Positions 17,472 to 26,447 of a stretch of 44,150 nucleotides of DNA are shown in pieces. This DNA is from an uncultured Cyclobacteriaceae bacterium (GTDB lineage Bacteria; Bacteroidota; Bacteroidia; Cytophagales; Cyclobacteriaceae). The stretch spans positions 1 through 44,150 of the forward strand of contig CAKZRQ010000059.1 of NCBI GenBank assembly GCA_937146645.1, given 5' to 3'. The notes below the pieces were generated by a model that saw nothing but the letters and a program-made list of their open reading frames with translations, was not told the DNA's origin and ran no database searches. The translations under genes and the position numbers were made by a program. Position 1 is the first letter of the stretch, and each line of letters opens with the position of its first letter.

Positions 17472-18200
17472 TTATTTGTCTAGTTCTTGTTGAATGAAAT
17501 CCTTCAATGAAATTAATTCATCCCGAATAATATCAGACTGGGCTATGGTCCATTCTGTTCGGCGTTCTGTGTTCTTTAAAACTCTCAAAAAGGTCGGATC
17601 CTTGATAATTGATACAGGAGGAGTAGGTCTGATGATTTCTACCTCATCATTTTGAATGTTATAGGTCATATCCTCCTCCAGAGTTCGAAGTAATTCTACG
17701 TCATCATCAACCTGGTCCTGTTGATATTGGATAAGATCTCTGTTTCTAGGAAAAATAAATCCGTAGAAATACACAATCTTATTTCGCAAGGAGTCATTAC
17801 TAATTTTCTCCAAGCCTATCGATTTCAAGCTTTCATATGGGCCAGTATTAATTCTGAAAAATTGGCCATTCGTTAGCCCGAAATAATTATATCGCAACGA
17901 ATCGAGATTTCTTGGATTACCCGCCAATAAATCCTTAAAAAAGGATACTGCATCTACTTCTCTTTGATTTCTCGTTCCCAACAAGTGTGTGTCTAGAAAG
18001 AAAAGATCAGCCTCTAAGGTTGTTTGGATTTCGCTTAACATTTTTACCTCAAAGTCCCTTGCTTTTTTGGCTTCCCTCCAATTATTAATAGCCAGAGCAA
18101 TTAGGATTCCAATCACCACCAAGAAAATCTCTCCAATCGCATATTTGAGATATTTTGAGTTCATATTCTTTCGTCTGAGTTTTCTAAGGAAGTTGAGCAT
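17472..18200 (-). CDS. DUF6090-type membrane-anchored protein (copy 1)
   Basis: A 242-residue paralogue of the downstream gene, with the same MLNFLRKLRR start, a single membrane helix at about residues 24-41, and a helical outer domain of about 200 residues that shares little sequence with its neighbour. There are no catalytic motifs. It starts 14 bp after the amidohydrolase stop and ends 39 bp before copy 2, so all are likely co-transcribed. Such proteins often occur as small families in Bacteroidota genomes; the role is unknown. Confidence 0.82.
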   Translation of the reverse strand: MLNFLRKLRRKNMNSKYLKYAIGEIFLVVIGILIALAINNWREAKKARDFEVKMLSEIQTTLEADLFFLDTHLLGTRNQREVDAVSFFKDLLAGNPRNLDSLRYNYFGLTNGQFFRINTGPYESLKSIGLEKISNDSLRNKIVYFYGFIFPRNRDLIQYQQDQVDDDVELLRTLEEDMTYNIQNDEVEIIRPTPPVSIIKDPTFLRVLKNTERRTEWTIAQSDIIRDELISLKDFIQQELDK

Positions 18201-18214
18201 CTTAGATTTATGGA

Positions 18215-19498
18215 TTACCTCACCTGCTTGCCATTTTTGATCACACCAACCAGGTTCCGTAAGTGTCGAATATCTTCAAGAGGATTATTTTCTAAGATTA
18301 TTAAATTGGCCTTTTTTCCTTCAGTGATACTTCCTACTGTGCGGTCAATCCCTAGAAGTTTAGCGCTATTGGTGGTAGCAGCTTTAATAACATCATTCGG
18401 GCTCATGCCCACATCGTCGACTAATGCTTCCATCTCATCATTGATAGGGAAAAACCTCACATCCTCACCAGCGATTGCCATATCTGTCCCTATTACCATT
18501 TCTACTCCTACCTCATAAGCTGCTTTGGTAGCTTTTACCGCATTTTCATACAATCCAGACCTAGTTTCAAAAATCTTAATCGTAGGGTCTAGGTAAACCC
18601 TATTTTCCTTCATGGTATGTAACAAGTGTTGAAAGGTGCTATCCAAAACATCCAAATCAATTTGATCATATCTCTGGGTTCCAACCCCTGCCATCTCATC
18701 AGCAACTTGCCAGGCCAGGAGCGGGGCATGAGATACGCTATTGATCCCCACTTCAGCCAAATCCTGGGGTTTTGCTGGGATAACGCTGGCATGTGCCCAA
18801 ACCTTTATTTTTTGCGCTTGAGCCTCTTTAATGATCTCTTGACAAATTTCACTATTAATGTCGGCATATAGTTTGATCCCGGAAGCTCCTGTTCCTTTTG
18901 CTTCTGCAATTGCGAGTTGAAGGTTAGCACCTTCTCCTACTGCACGCATCCATGATGTACGACCCGGTGTTTTCCCCTTTGCCGATGCTGCGGTCCTCGG
19001 ATCAGAAAAGAAACCTGGTCCTGCCATTAAAGAAGAAAAATATAGATCAGGTGACTTGATTTCATCTAGTGAAGATTGCCTAGCTAAATAGGCCAATTGA
19101 CGGGTATCACCAGCCATATCTCTCACTCCTGTCACACCATGATTTAAATAGGTCTCTAGCCTCTCCAATGTTTTCTCCAGTTTGTCTTCAGTTGTTGGGT
19201 CCGTTGCTAGGTGAACATGCATATCAAAAAGTCCCGGTAACACATATTTTCCGGTTAGATCAATTCTTTTCTTATCATCCCAATCGGGCTCCAAGTTGGA
19301 TTTAACTATGGAGGCAATACGGTCTTCTGAAATATGAATACTCATATTTTCTTGAATAGGTCCACCGGTTCCATCTATAATGGTGACGTTTTCTAGTATG
19401 TAATCCGTGGATGTTGACTTCGGCGGCTGGCAGGATAAAAAAAATGAAATTGATACCATCAGTAAGAAAAGTAATCTTGAAAAGGCAGGTTGTTTCAC
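18215..19498 (-). CDS. Amidohydrolase-family lipoprotein
   Basis: A 427-residue metal-dependent hydrolase with a lipoprotein signal (hydrophobic segment then FFLSC, the lipobox cysteine near residue 23), so it is expected to be anchored in the envelope. Amidohydrolase signatures are in order: HVH in LFDMHVHLA, a candidate carboxylated Lys in SGIKLYAD, metal or substrate His in WAHASV and SHAPLL, and Asp in GTDMAI. It resembles the imidazolonepropionase/prolidase-like branch, members of which hydrolyse dipeptides or cyclic amides. The true substrate is unknown. It is the first gene of the eight-gene minus-strand run and is divergent from a secreted S9 peptidase, which would fit a peptide-scavenging role. 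Confidence 0.9.
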   Translation of the reverse strand: MKQPAFSRLLFLLMVSISFFLSCQPPKSTSTDYILENVTIIDGTGGPIQENMSIHISEDRIASIVKSNLEPDWDDKKRIDLTGKYVLPGLFDMHVHLATDPTTEDKLEKTLERLETYLNHGVTGVRDMAGDTRQLAYLARQSSLDEIKSPDLYFSSLMAGPGFFSDPRTAASAKGKTPGRTSWMRAVGEGANLQLAIAEAKGTGASGIKLYADINSEICQEIIKEAQAQKIKVWAHASVIPAKPQDLAEVGINSVSHAPLLAWQVADEMAGVGTQRYDQIDLDVLDSTFQHLLHTMKENRVYLDPTIKIFETRSGLYENAVKATKAAYEVGVEMVIGTDMAIAGEDVRFFPINDEMEALVDDVGMSPNDVIKAATTNSAKLLGIDRTVGSITEGKKANLIILENNPLEDIRHLRNLVGVIKNGKQVR

Positions 19499-19684
19499 TT
19501 TTTTGGGGTTCTAGTCTTGATATCAATCTACTGATTTTTAGGAATATCATGAATCTGGATGGGACGACTTGAAATACTTCGCAGTTAGATTCTTATTTAT
19601 TCCGTATTAGCCAATTATCAAAAAACTTCTATCCAATTGACTTAGACCCTTAATTTCGAGTGATTAAAAACACACCTAAAGAAC

Positions 19685-22438
19685 ATGAAAAAGCTACTGA
19701 TTCTGGTTTTTTGTATCGGTTTCTCCACACAGATTTTTGCTCAAAAGAAAATTCTGGATCATCCTGACTTTGATATCTGGAATACTATTGAAAATGAATC
19801 TATTTCACGAGATGGAAAATACATCATGTATTCTCTGGAGAGAGGCGAGGAGGATAATTTCCTTGAAATTCGAAACATAGAGGGTGAGCTGGTTTTTTCA
19901 CATGATCGAGGATATGATGCGGTATTCACCTACGATAGTGAGTTCGCCATTTTTACCATTAAGGCCTGGCAGGAAGATATCCGAGAACTGAAAAGAGCCA
20001 AGACTAAAAAGGAGGAGATGCCTAAGGATACCTTGGCGATTTATCATTTCGAATCTGAGGAATTGGTGAAAATTCCTATGGTTCGATCGTATAAACTTCC
20101 GGAAAAGTGGGCGGGGACTTTGGCCTATCAGCTCGATCCTGAAGCAGTTCCTTATGAGGAGAAAGATGATAAACCTGGGAAAGACAACGGTTACCACACT
20201 GTGATCCGAAATCTTAGTAATGGGGCTCAGGACAGTTTGAAATATGTGCTGAAATATGCTTTCGCGGAAGAGGGAGAAGTTTTGACTTATGTCCTTTCGG
20301 ACAAAGCTGATCAAGCCCCTGGAGTTTATATGGATGATCTGGATGGATCTGACCCTCAGCAGATCTTTGTTGCTGAAAGGGCTGAATACCCTCAAATGAA
20401 TTTGAGCAAATCCGGTGATCATATTGCCTTTGTAGCGGATCTTGATACCACCAAAGCTTTGATCCGTCCAAATGAGCTTTACGCTTGGTCCAAGGGAATG
20501 GATACTGCGGAGAAGATAGTGGATGGCTCCAGTTCACCAGAGGGTTATATGGTTTCGGCAGATGGGAGAATTACCTTTTCAAAGGATGAATCCAAGCTAT
20601 TCTTTGGTTTGGCAACGCCTCCAATTTTACAGGATACGTCATTGCTGGATGAAGAAATCGTGAATGTGGAAGTTTGGACTTATGATGAGCCGAGGCTTTA
20701 TACGGTACAAGAGCTTCAAGTAGAAAATGATAAAAAGAAATCATACCTGACCGCTATTCATTTAGACGAGGGGAATAAGTTGGTGCAATTAGCCACCACG
20801 GAGCTTCCCAATGTTACTTTGGGAGATGAAGGAAATGCTGATTTTGCGTTAGCAAATACTTCTCTTCCCTACGAATTGCAAAGACAATGGGAAGGGGGAC
20901 TATACCGTGATTATTCTGTGGTCAATGTTTCCACAGGCGAGGTCAGCTCAGCATTCGATAAGGTTCGAGGACAGGTTAGACTGAGTCCCGCCGGCAAGTA
21001 TGCATTTGGCTATAGTTCTGCTGACAGCACTTGGTTTACCTATAATATTTCCACAGGATCTAGAGTTGATCTCACAAAAGGCAAAGTCTTCTACAATGAA
21101 CTTAATGACTCTCCAAATTTTCCAAGTGCCTATGGATCGGCTGGTTGGACCGAAAATGATGAGGCTGTTCTGATCTATGATCGATATGATATCTGGAAAT
21201 TTGATCCTGACTCTGGGGAAGGGACCAGATTGACTGAAGGGCGAGAGAGCTTAAAGACTTATCGCTATGTGAATCTGGATGATGAAGCGAGGTTTATTTC
21301 TGGAGATGAACCCTGGTTGTTATCCACTTTCGATGGTGAGAATAAGCATGGAGGCTTTTTTGAGTTCGATCCTAAAAAGAGATCAGGAAAACAGTTGGTT
21401 GAAGGCCCTTATCGATTCGGGCGACCTGTGATGGCGCAGGAAAGCGAGGAAATCATGTTCACTAGGGAGTCTTTTGAAGAATTCCCAAATATCCATGCCT
21501 CTGACCTTTCCTTCAGCAATCCGATCCAAATCTCAGACGCTAATCCACAACAATCAGAATACAATTGGGGTACTGCAGAACTAGTAAGCTGGGTTTCTTT
21601 GGATGGAAAAGAGCTTCAAGGGATGCTAATCAAACCGGAGAATTTCGATCCGAATAAAAAGTATCCGATGATCGTGAATTTCTATGAAAAAAGTTCTGAC
21701 GGAGTCTTTGCTCATAGACCTCCTGCGGCAGGTCGATCTACGATTAGCTACAGTTTCTACACCAGTAGAGGCTATGTGATTTTCAATCCTGATGTCTACT
21801 ACAGAATCGGCTATCCTGGGGAAAGTGCTTACAATTCTGTGATACCTGGAATTACTTCATTGATAGAAGAGGGCTTTATTGATAAAGATAATATTGGGGT
21901 TCAAGGACATAGCTGGGGAGGTTATCAGATAGCTTTTCTAGTGACCAAAACCGATATTTTCAAAGCTGCTGAATCGGGGGCACCTGTTCCGAATATGATT
22001 TCTGCTTACGGAGGAATTCGTTGGTGGACTGGCCTTAGCCGTCAGTTCCAATACGAGCATACCCAAAGTAGAATAGGGGGTACCCCTTGGGAGTATCCAG
22101 CCAGATTCGTTGAAAATTCACCGATTTTTAATATAGATAAAATCAATACGCCCCTTTTGATTATGCATAATGATGAAGATGGACATGTGCCTTGGTATCA
22201 GGGAATCGAATTCTTTGTTGCATTAAGAAGACTCCAAAAACCTTCTTGGTTCTTGAATTATAATGGAGAACCTCATTGGCCACTGAAGCGACAGAATCGA
22301 AAAGATTTCAATGTTCGGATGGCTCAGTTCTTCGATCATTATCTCCAGGGAGCGCCTAAACCGGTTTGGATGGAAAGGGGAGTTCCAGCACTTGAGAAAG
22401 GAATCAATCAGGGTTTAGAGCTGACAGATTCCAAGTAA
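19685..22438 (+). CDS. Secreted S9-family (prolyl oligopeptidase-type) serine peptidase
   Basis: A 917-residue exported peptidase with signal peptide (MKKLLILVF, ending IFAQ). The first 620 or so residues would form the beta-propeller that gates the active site. The C-terminal alpha/beta-hydrolase domain holds the triad: Ser743 in GHSWGGY, Asp832 in HNDEDGHVPW and His864 in GEPHWPL. The expected activity is release of short peptides in the periplasm. It is longer than classic S9 enzymes (about 700 aa) because of the large propeller region. It is monocistronic: divergent from the amidohydrolase, and a strong terminator follows. Confidence 0.94.
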   Translation: MKKLLILVFCIGFSTQIFAQKKILDHPDFDIWNTIENESISRDGKYIMYSLERGEEDNFLEIRNIEGELVFSHDRGYDAVFTYDSEFAIFTIKAWQEDIRELKRAKTKKEEMPKDTLAIYHFESEELVKIPMVRSYKLPEKWAGTLAYQLDPEAVPYEEKDDKPGKDNGYHTVIRNLSNGAQDSLKYVLKYAFAEEGEVLTYVLSDKADQAPGVYMDDLDGSDPQQIFVAERAEYPQMNLSKSGDHIAFVADLDTTKALIRPNELYAWSKGMDTAEKIVDGSSSPEGYMVSADGRITFSKDESKLFFGLATPPILQDTSLLDEEIVNVEVWTYDEPRLYTVQELQVENDKKKSYLTAIHLDEGNKLVQLATTELPNVTLGDEGNADFALANTSLPYELQRQWEGGLYRDYSVVNVSTGEVSSAFDKVRGQVRLSPAGKYAFGYSSADSTWFTYNISTGSRVDLTKGKVFYNELNDSPNFPSAYGSAGWTENDEAVLIYDRYDIWKFDPDSGEGTRLTEGRESLKTYRYVNLDDEARFISGDEPWLLSTFDGENKHGGFFEFDPKKRSGKQLVEGPYRFGRPVMAQESEEIMFTRESFEEFPNIHASDLSFSNPIQISDANPQQSEYNWGTAELVSWVSLDGKELQGMLIKPENFDPNKKYPMIVNFYEKSSDGVFAHRPPAAGRSTISYSFYTSRGYVIFNPDVYYRIGYPGESAYNSVIPGITSLIEEGFIDKDNIGVQGHSWGGYQIAFLVTKTDIFKAAESGAPVPNMISAYGGIRWWTGLSRQFQYEHTQSRIGGTPWEYPARFVENSPIFNIDKINTPLLIMHNDEDGHVPWYQGIEFFVALRRLQKPSWFLNYNGEPHWPLKRQNRKDFNVRMAQFFDHYLQGAPKPVWMERGVPALEKGINQGLELTDSK

Positions 22439-22449
22439 CTGATTAATTG

Positions 22450-22487
22450 AAAAAGCCTCCGTAATCCTAAATGACGGAGGCTTTTTC
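22450..22487 (+). terminator. Bidirectional terminator, S9 peptidase / lipB
   Basis: AAAAAGCCTCCGT pairs with ACGGAGGCTTTTT, giving a long stem with A/T flanks, so T-runs exist in both directions. It lies between the convergent S9 peptidase and lipB genes, whose stop codon begins 3 bp past it. Confidence 0.92.
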
Positions 22488-22489
22488 TT

Positions 22490-23218
22490 TTAAATCTTTT
22501 CTTCCTCTAATTCCATTTCGAAGAGATTTACGATATGTCTCTTCATTTTTTCTTTTACCTCTTCAAGTGGAATTTCATGACCCAATTCTTTTTGCAAAGA
22601 AGTCACGGCTTTGTCATCAATTCCGCAGGGAATGATGGACTCAAAATAGCTTAAGTCAGAATTGATGTTAAATGCAAAGCCATGCATGGTGACCCAGCGA
22701 CTGGCTTTTACACCTAAAGCACATATCTTTCTTGGGTCTTTCTGATCCACATGATCCAGCCAAACCCCAGTCAATCCCTCAATTCTTCCAGACTCAATTC
22801 CATATTCCTTGAGGGTAAGAATTACTGACTCTTCCAGAAGCCTCAAGTATTTGTGGATATCCGTAAAAAAATTATCCAAGTCTAGAATTGGGTAGCCCAC
22901 CAATTGTCCTGGGCCATGATAGGTGATATCCCCGCCCCGATTGATTTTATAATAGGTAGCTTCTCTTTCCTTCAGACCTTTTTCATCCAAAAGAAGGTTT
23001 TTCTCGTCTCCACTTTTTCCAAGAGTATAAACATGCGGATGCTCTACAAATAGGAGATAGTTTGGAGTGATCTTCTTGTCTTCACTACTGGCTTTGCGAT
23101 TAGTAATCTTAAGCTCGACTGTCTCCGCGAAAATCTCCTCCTGATAATCCCAGGCCTCCTGATAATCCATTCGGCCCAGATCTCGGAAAACTACCTTTTT
23201 ATTTATAAATTCATTCAT
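22490..23218 (-). CDS. lipB: Octanoyltransferase (lipoate biosynthesis)
   Basis: LipB (242 aa) transfers octanoyl from acyl carrier protein to the lipoyl domains of 2-oxoacid dehydrogenases and GcvH. The signature RGGDITYHGPGQLVGYP occupies residues 94-110. The catalytic pair is Lys171 (ALGVKASRW) and Cys198 (IIPCGID). Length is slightly above the usual 210-230 residues because of the charged stretch at about 38-50. It is transcribed alone. It converges on the S9 peptidase gene and is divergent from yraN. Confidence 0.96.
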   Translation of the reverse strand: MNEFINKKVVFRDLGRMDYQEAWDYQEEIFAETVELKITNRKASSEDKKITPNYLLFVEHPHVYTLGKSGDEKNLLLDEKGLKEREATYYKINRGGDITYHGPGQLVGYPILDLDNFFTDIHKYLRLLEESVILTLKEYGIESGRIEGLTGVWLDHVDQKDPRKICALGVKASRWVTMHGFAFNINSDLSYFESIIPCGIDDKAVTSLQKELGHEIPLEEVKEKMKRHIVNLFEMELEEEKI

Positions 23219-23289
23219 GGCTTTCAGGCTGCGAAATTAACTTAATCAGGGTTGATAACATTCATTCTGGCCCAAATTAAACAATAGCT

Positions 23290-23646
23290 ATGGCCGAGCA
23301 TAATGACAAAGGAAAGCGTGCTGAGGAGTTGGCTGCTGAATGGCTGAAAGATCAAGGATATGTCCTCAGGGCTAAGAATTATAGATATCGCCATGCCGAA
23401 ATAGATTTGATTCTTGAACATGGAGGTTTGTTGATATTTGTTGAGGTCAAATTTAGGTCTGGAACAGGATATGGTTATTCTGAAGAATTCGTCGATTTCA
23501 CAAAAAAGAGATTAGTAATCAAGGCTGCTGAGAATTATATCTATGAGATAGATTGGAAAAAGGACATCAGATTTGATATTTTAGGAGTATACAAGGATCG
23601 GTATGAAAATTTTAATTACCGACATTTTAAAGATGCTTTTTACTAA
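23290..23646 (+). CDS. YraN/UPF0102-family nuclease-fold protein
   Basis: A 118-residue protein with the restriction-endonuclease-like fold of UPF0102: GKRAEELAAEWLKDQGY at the start, AEIDLIL with the metal-binding Glu/Asp, and FVEVKFRSG carrying the ExK motif. The three acidic/basic residues of the fold are intact. The cellular role is not established; DNA processing has been proposed. It is followed after 11 bp by the SYLF gene in the same direction. Confidence 0.92.
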   Translation: MAEHNDKGKRAEELAAEWLKDQGYVLRAKNYRYRHAEIDLILEHGGLLIFVEVKFRSGTGYGYSEEFVDFTKKRLVIKAAENYIYEIDWKKDIRFDILGVYKDRYENFNYRHFKDAFY

Positions 23647-23657
23647 AGACTGATACT

Positions 23658-24188
23658 ATGAAAAAATTTTCCCTAACTCTGTTTTTATTCACTTTGATTG
23701 GAATGGTAGCATTCGCTCAAAATTCCAAAAAGGATCAAAAGATTATAGATGATTCTGCTGAAGCAAAAGCCGAGTTCATCGAAGCAGACCCTGAAATGGC
23801 ATCCCTTTTCAGTAGCTCGCATGGGTATATAATTTTACCTAATGTGGGTAAAGGCGGCCTAGGGGTAGGAGCAGCATCTGGAAATGGAGTCGCATATGAA
23901 GGTGGAGCGATGATCGGCTTTGCATCCATGAAGCAACTTTCCATTGGTTTTCAAGCAGGGGGGCAGGCATATAGAGAAGTGGTATTTTTTGAAAATGAGG
24001 AGGCCTTTACTCGATTTAAAACCGGTCAGATCGAAATGTCTGCTCAAGTTTCTGCAGTAGCAGCGACAGCTGGCGTCTCAGCTGATGCTGAGTATGTGGA
24101 TGGTGTGATGGTATTTACAATTGCCAAGGGAGGCTTGATGTATGAGGCTTCCGTAGGAGGTCAACAATTCAAGTTCAGAGCAAAATAA
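23658..24188 (+). CDS. SYLF/YSC84-domain exported protein
   Basis: A 176-residue protein with a signal peptide (MKKFSLTLFLFTLIGMVAFAQ). The rest is a glycine-rich SYLF domain (GYIILPNVGKGGLGVGAASG near 56-75, GFQAGGQAYREVVFF, and a C-terminal AKGGLMYEASVGGQ). SYLF domains bind phospholipid, including phosphoinositides in eukaryotes; the bacterial exported forms are of unknown function. It is 11 bp behind yraN. Its TAA stop directly abuts the stop of the convergent gene, with no spacer and no terminator hairpin. Confidence 0.9.
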   Translation: MKKFSLTLFLFTLIGMVAFAQNSKKDQKIIDDSAEAKAEFIEADPEMASLFSSSHGYIILPNVGKGGLGVGAASGNGVAYEGGAMIGFASMKQLSIGFQAGGQAYREVVFFENEEAFTRFKTGQIEMSAQVSAVAATAGVSADAEYVDGVMVFTIAKGGLMYEASVGGQQFKFRAK

Positions 24189-25046
24189 TCAACTTTCTTT
24201 TCGGTAGAGGAGGTTGCCATCCTTATCCCATTCTGCACGGATAAATGGGCGAAACTCTCTAGTATATGGTTCTTCTTGATACTGGATTTCCCTTTTCCTA
24301 ATGGCTCGGGTATTTCCGGTGTTCCAGTATTCTGTCCATAAGCCCACCTTCTCACCGTATTTGTACTCTCCTGTTACCGCGACCTGACCGTTTTCATAGA
24401 AATAGAAGTAATTTCCCTCCTCTGAACCAAACTGAACAGGTATAATTTGTTCGATTGTTCTTGCTTGTCGGTTGTAATAGGTTACCCGGGATTCTTTTGG
24501 CCAACCTTCGTCAAAATGATCCTTATCCTGAAGAACGTTTTTTTGATCATAAAGCATCCAAGTTTTGTGCTTCGTTCCGTAGAAATACATTCCCGTTTCT
24601 ACAGTGACTTCATTTAGCAAACGTTCGTATGGACCATGCAGCAAATAACCCTCACCGATTACATAGCCTTGATTTTTAATCTCCTTTTCTCCAGGATCAA
24701 ACCAGTAAACATCCCTTATATATGGATCCGGCCTGTATTCTGCATCGGTATAGTTAAATAACTGCACGATATCCTGACCTCGAATATCATCAACGAGTAC
24801 ACCTTTACGGGTTTTTATGCCGAACCACTCATTCTTTCTAGCCTTCTTCTTTTTTTCCCTTTTCTCTTCGCGTTTTTTCTCTTCATCGAATAATAAAAGA
24901 GGCATTGTGGTGGGAAGAAGGGCTGAGCTTACTTCTCCAACAGAATCCGGATCGGAGATGGCTTTATCAGATTTTTTATCTTTTTGGCCGTAAGCTAAAG
25001 CAGAGAAGAGGAAGAAAAAAAGGAGTAAAAAACTCTTGGTTTGCAT
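24189..25046 (-). CDS. Exported MORN-repeat-like (YwqK-type) protein
   Basis: About 285 residues from the ATG at 25046, which puts the signal peptide (MQTKSFLLLFFF, ending AYGQ) at the very start; an ATG 16 codons upstream adds a charged extension and is less likely. A highly charged lysine/glutamate stretch (about residues 57-75) follows. The second half carries MORN-variant units (YFYENGQVAVTGEYKYGEKVG, LWTEYWNTGN), of the kind labelled YwqK family antitoxin. No toxin partner is present, so that label should not be taken as function. Probably a periplasmic or outer-membrane-associated protein. Confidence 0.8.
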   Translation of the reverse strand: MQTKSFLLLFFFLFSALAYGQKDKKSDKAISDPDSVGEVSSALLPTTMPLLLFDEEKKREEKREKKKKARKNEWFGIKTRKGVLVDDIRGQDIVQLFNYTDAEYRPDPYIRDVYWFDPGEKEIKNQGYVIGEGYLLHGPYERLLNEVTVETGMYFYGTKHKTWMLYDQKNVLQDKDHFDEGWPKESRVTYYNRQARTIEQIIPVQFGSEEGNYFYFYENGQVAVTGEYKYGEKVGLWTEYWNTGNTRAIRKREIQYQEEPYTREFRPFIRAEWDKDGNLLYRKES

Positions 25047-25177
25047 AAGGTTGAAACGTGCTTTTCTAGCCGCTATTTTACTCAAAAATAACAAATCAGA
25101 ATCAAATCTATCAGATCGTTTAGATTTATAAATCTTCTCTCTATTTTTGAGAAATTTGTAAAAAAATCAAGCGAAAA

Positions 25178-26380
25178 ATGAATTCTATTCTTTCAGATCG
25201 GATAATCAATATGGAGGAGTCAGCCACGCTGGCCATGGCAAAAAAGGCAAGAGAACTCAAAGCCAAAGGCACTGATATCATCAGTTTGAGCCTTGGAGAG
25301 CCTGATTTTAAAACTCCAAAGTTTATCCAGGAAGCAGCGAAAGATGCGATAGATTCTGGAAATTACTTCTCCTACCCGCCCGTGTCTGGATATCAGGATC
25401 TGAGAGAGGCAATTGCAAAAAAGCTCAGAGAGCAGAATTCTATTTCTGAGGCCAAGGCTGAGAATATTGTGGTTTCGACCGGAGCGAAACATTCCATAGC
25501 CAATACATTTATGTGTCTTCTTAATGAAGGGGATGAAGTGGTCATCTTTTCTCCATACTGGGTGAGTTATGCTGAAATAATAAAACTGGCAGGTGGAGTA
25601 CCCGTACTGATTGAAGGGACTTTAGAAAACAACTTTAAAGCCACAGCTTCTCAGCTTGACGCGGCCATCACAGACAAAACCAAGGCAGTAATTTATTCCT
25701 CACCTTGTAACCCTACCGGTTCGGTTTTCAGTAAAGAAGAACTTGAAGCCATTGCAGAGGTGGTGAAAAAGCATGATCGTATTCGAGTGGTTGCCGATGA
25801 GATTTATGAGTTGATCAACTTTGCCGGAGGCAATCACAGCATCGCCTCCTTCCCAGGAATGTTCGAAAGAACAATCACGGTAAATGGATTTTCTAAAGGT
25901 TTTGCTATGACAGGCTGGAGAGTAGGTTATATCTGCGCTCCATTGGAAATAGCCAAAGCATGTGAAAAAATCCAGGGACAGTTTACCTCGGGGAATACGG
26001 GAATCGCTCAAAGAGCGGCATTTGCTGGAATTACCGGTCCGTCAACAGATTCTGAGAAGATGGCAGAAGCATATTTGAGAAGAAGAGGATTAGTATTGGA
26101 TTTACTGAGAGATATTCCAGGAATTAAGACTCATGTTCCTGAGGGAGCATTTTATTTCTTCCCTGATGTCTCCTCCTTTTTTGGAAAATCTGTTAATGGA
26201 AAGACAATCAATAATGCTGATGAGCTTTGCATTCATTTACTGGAGGAAGCGCACGTATCGCTTGTCACAGGATCTGCCTTTGGCGCACCCAATTGTGTAA
26301 GACTATCTTATGCAGCATCGGATGAGCAACTGAAAGAAGCACTGAGCAGAATTAAATCAGCTTTGGCTGCATTAAGCTAA
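25178..26380 (+). CDS. Aspartate aminotransferase-type PLP enzyme (class I)
   Basis: A 400-residue fold-type I aminotransferase. Lys240 in NGFSKGFAMTGWRVGY binds PLP; SPCNPTGSVFS carries the conserved Asn that contacts the cofactor ring, and ADEIYEL the Asp that pairs with the pyridine nitrogen. The N-terminal SLGEPDFKTP and the FSKGFAMTGWR context match the class Ib aspartate aminotransferases. It probably interconverts aspartate and oxaloacetate with glutamate/2-oxoglutarate; a prephenate or broader specificity cannot be excluded. It is followed by its own terminator. Confidence 0.92.
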   Translation: MNSILSDRIINMEESATLAMAKKARELKAKGTDIISLSLGEPDFKTPKFIQEAAKDAIDSGNYFSYPPVSGYQDLREAIAKKLREQNSISEAKAENIVVSTGAKHSIANTFMCLLNEGDEVVIFSPYWVSYAEIIKLAGGVPVLIEGTLENNFKATASQLDAAITDKTKAVIYSSPCNPTGSVFSKEELEAIAEVVKKHDRIRVVADEIYELINFAGGNHSIASFPGMFERTITVNGFSKGFAMTGWRVGYICAPLEIAKACEKIQGQFTSGNTGIAQRAAFAGITGPSTDSEKMAEAYLRRRGLVLDLLRDIPGIKTHVPEGAFYFFPDVSSFFGKSVNGKTINNADELCIHLLEEAHVSLVTGSAFGAPNCVRLSYAASDEQLKEALSRIKSALAALS

Positions 26381-26389
26381 ATGGAAAAG

Positions 26390-26416
26390 AAAGCCCTGTG
26401 AAGGGCTTTTTTTTGT
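26390..26416 (+). terminator. Terminator after aminotransferase
   Basis: AAGCCCT pairs with AGGGCTT around GTGA and is followed by seven to eight T. It separates the aminotransferase from the glycosyltransferase that begins 32 bp later. Confidence 0.85.
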
Positions 26417-26447
26417 AGTTTCAAATTATTCCTGGGAAATCGAAAAT

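Noticed and set aside
19637..19658. TTG and TAATTTCG before the S9 peptidase as a promoter
   Set aside because: The spacing between them is only 11 bp, whereas the promoter form seen elsewhere in this window uses 18-19 bp.
19898..20422. 174-codon antisense reading frame inside the S9 peptidase gene
   Set aside because: It lies wholly within a clear exported peptidase, has no recognisable domain or start context, and has the scrambled composition typical of a shadow frame.
24189..25046. Reading the YwqK-like protein as an antitoxin
   Set aside because: The similarity is to MORN-like repeats in an exported protein and no toxin-like gene lies beside it.
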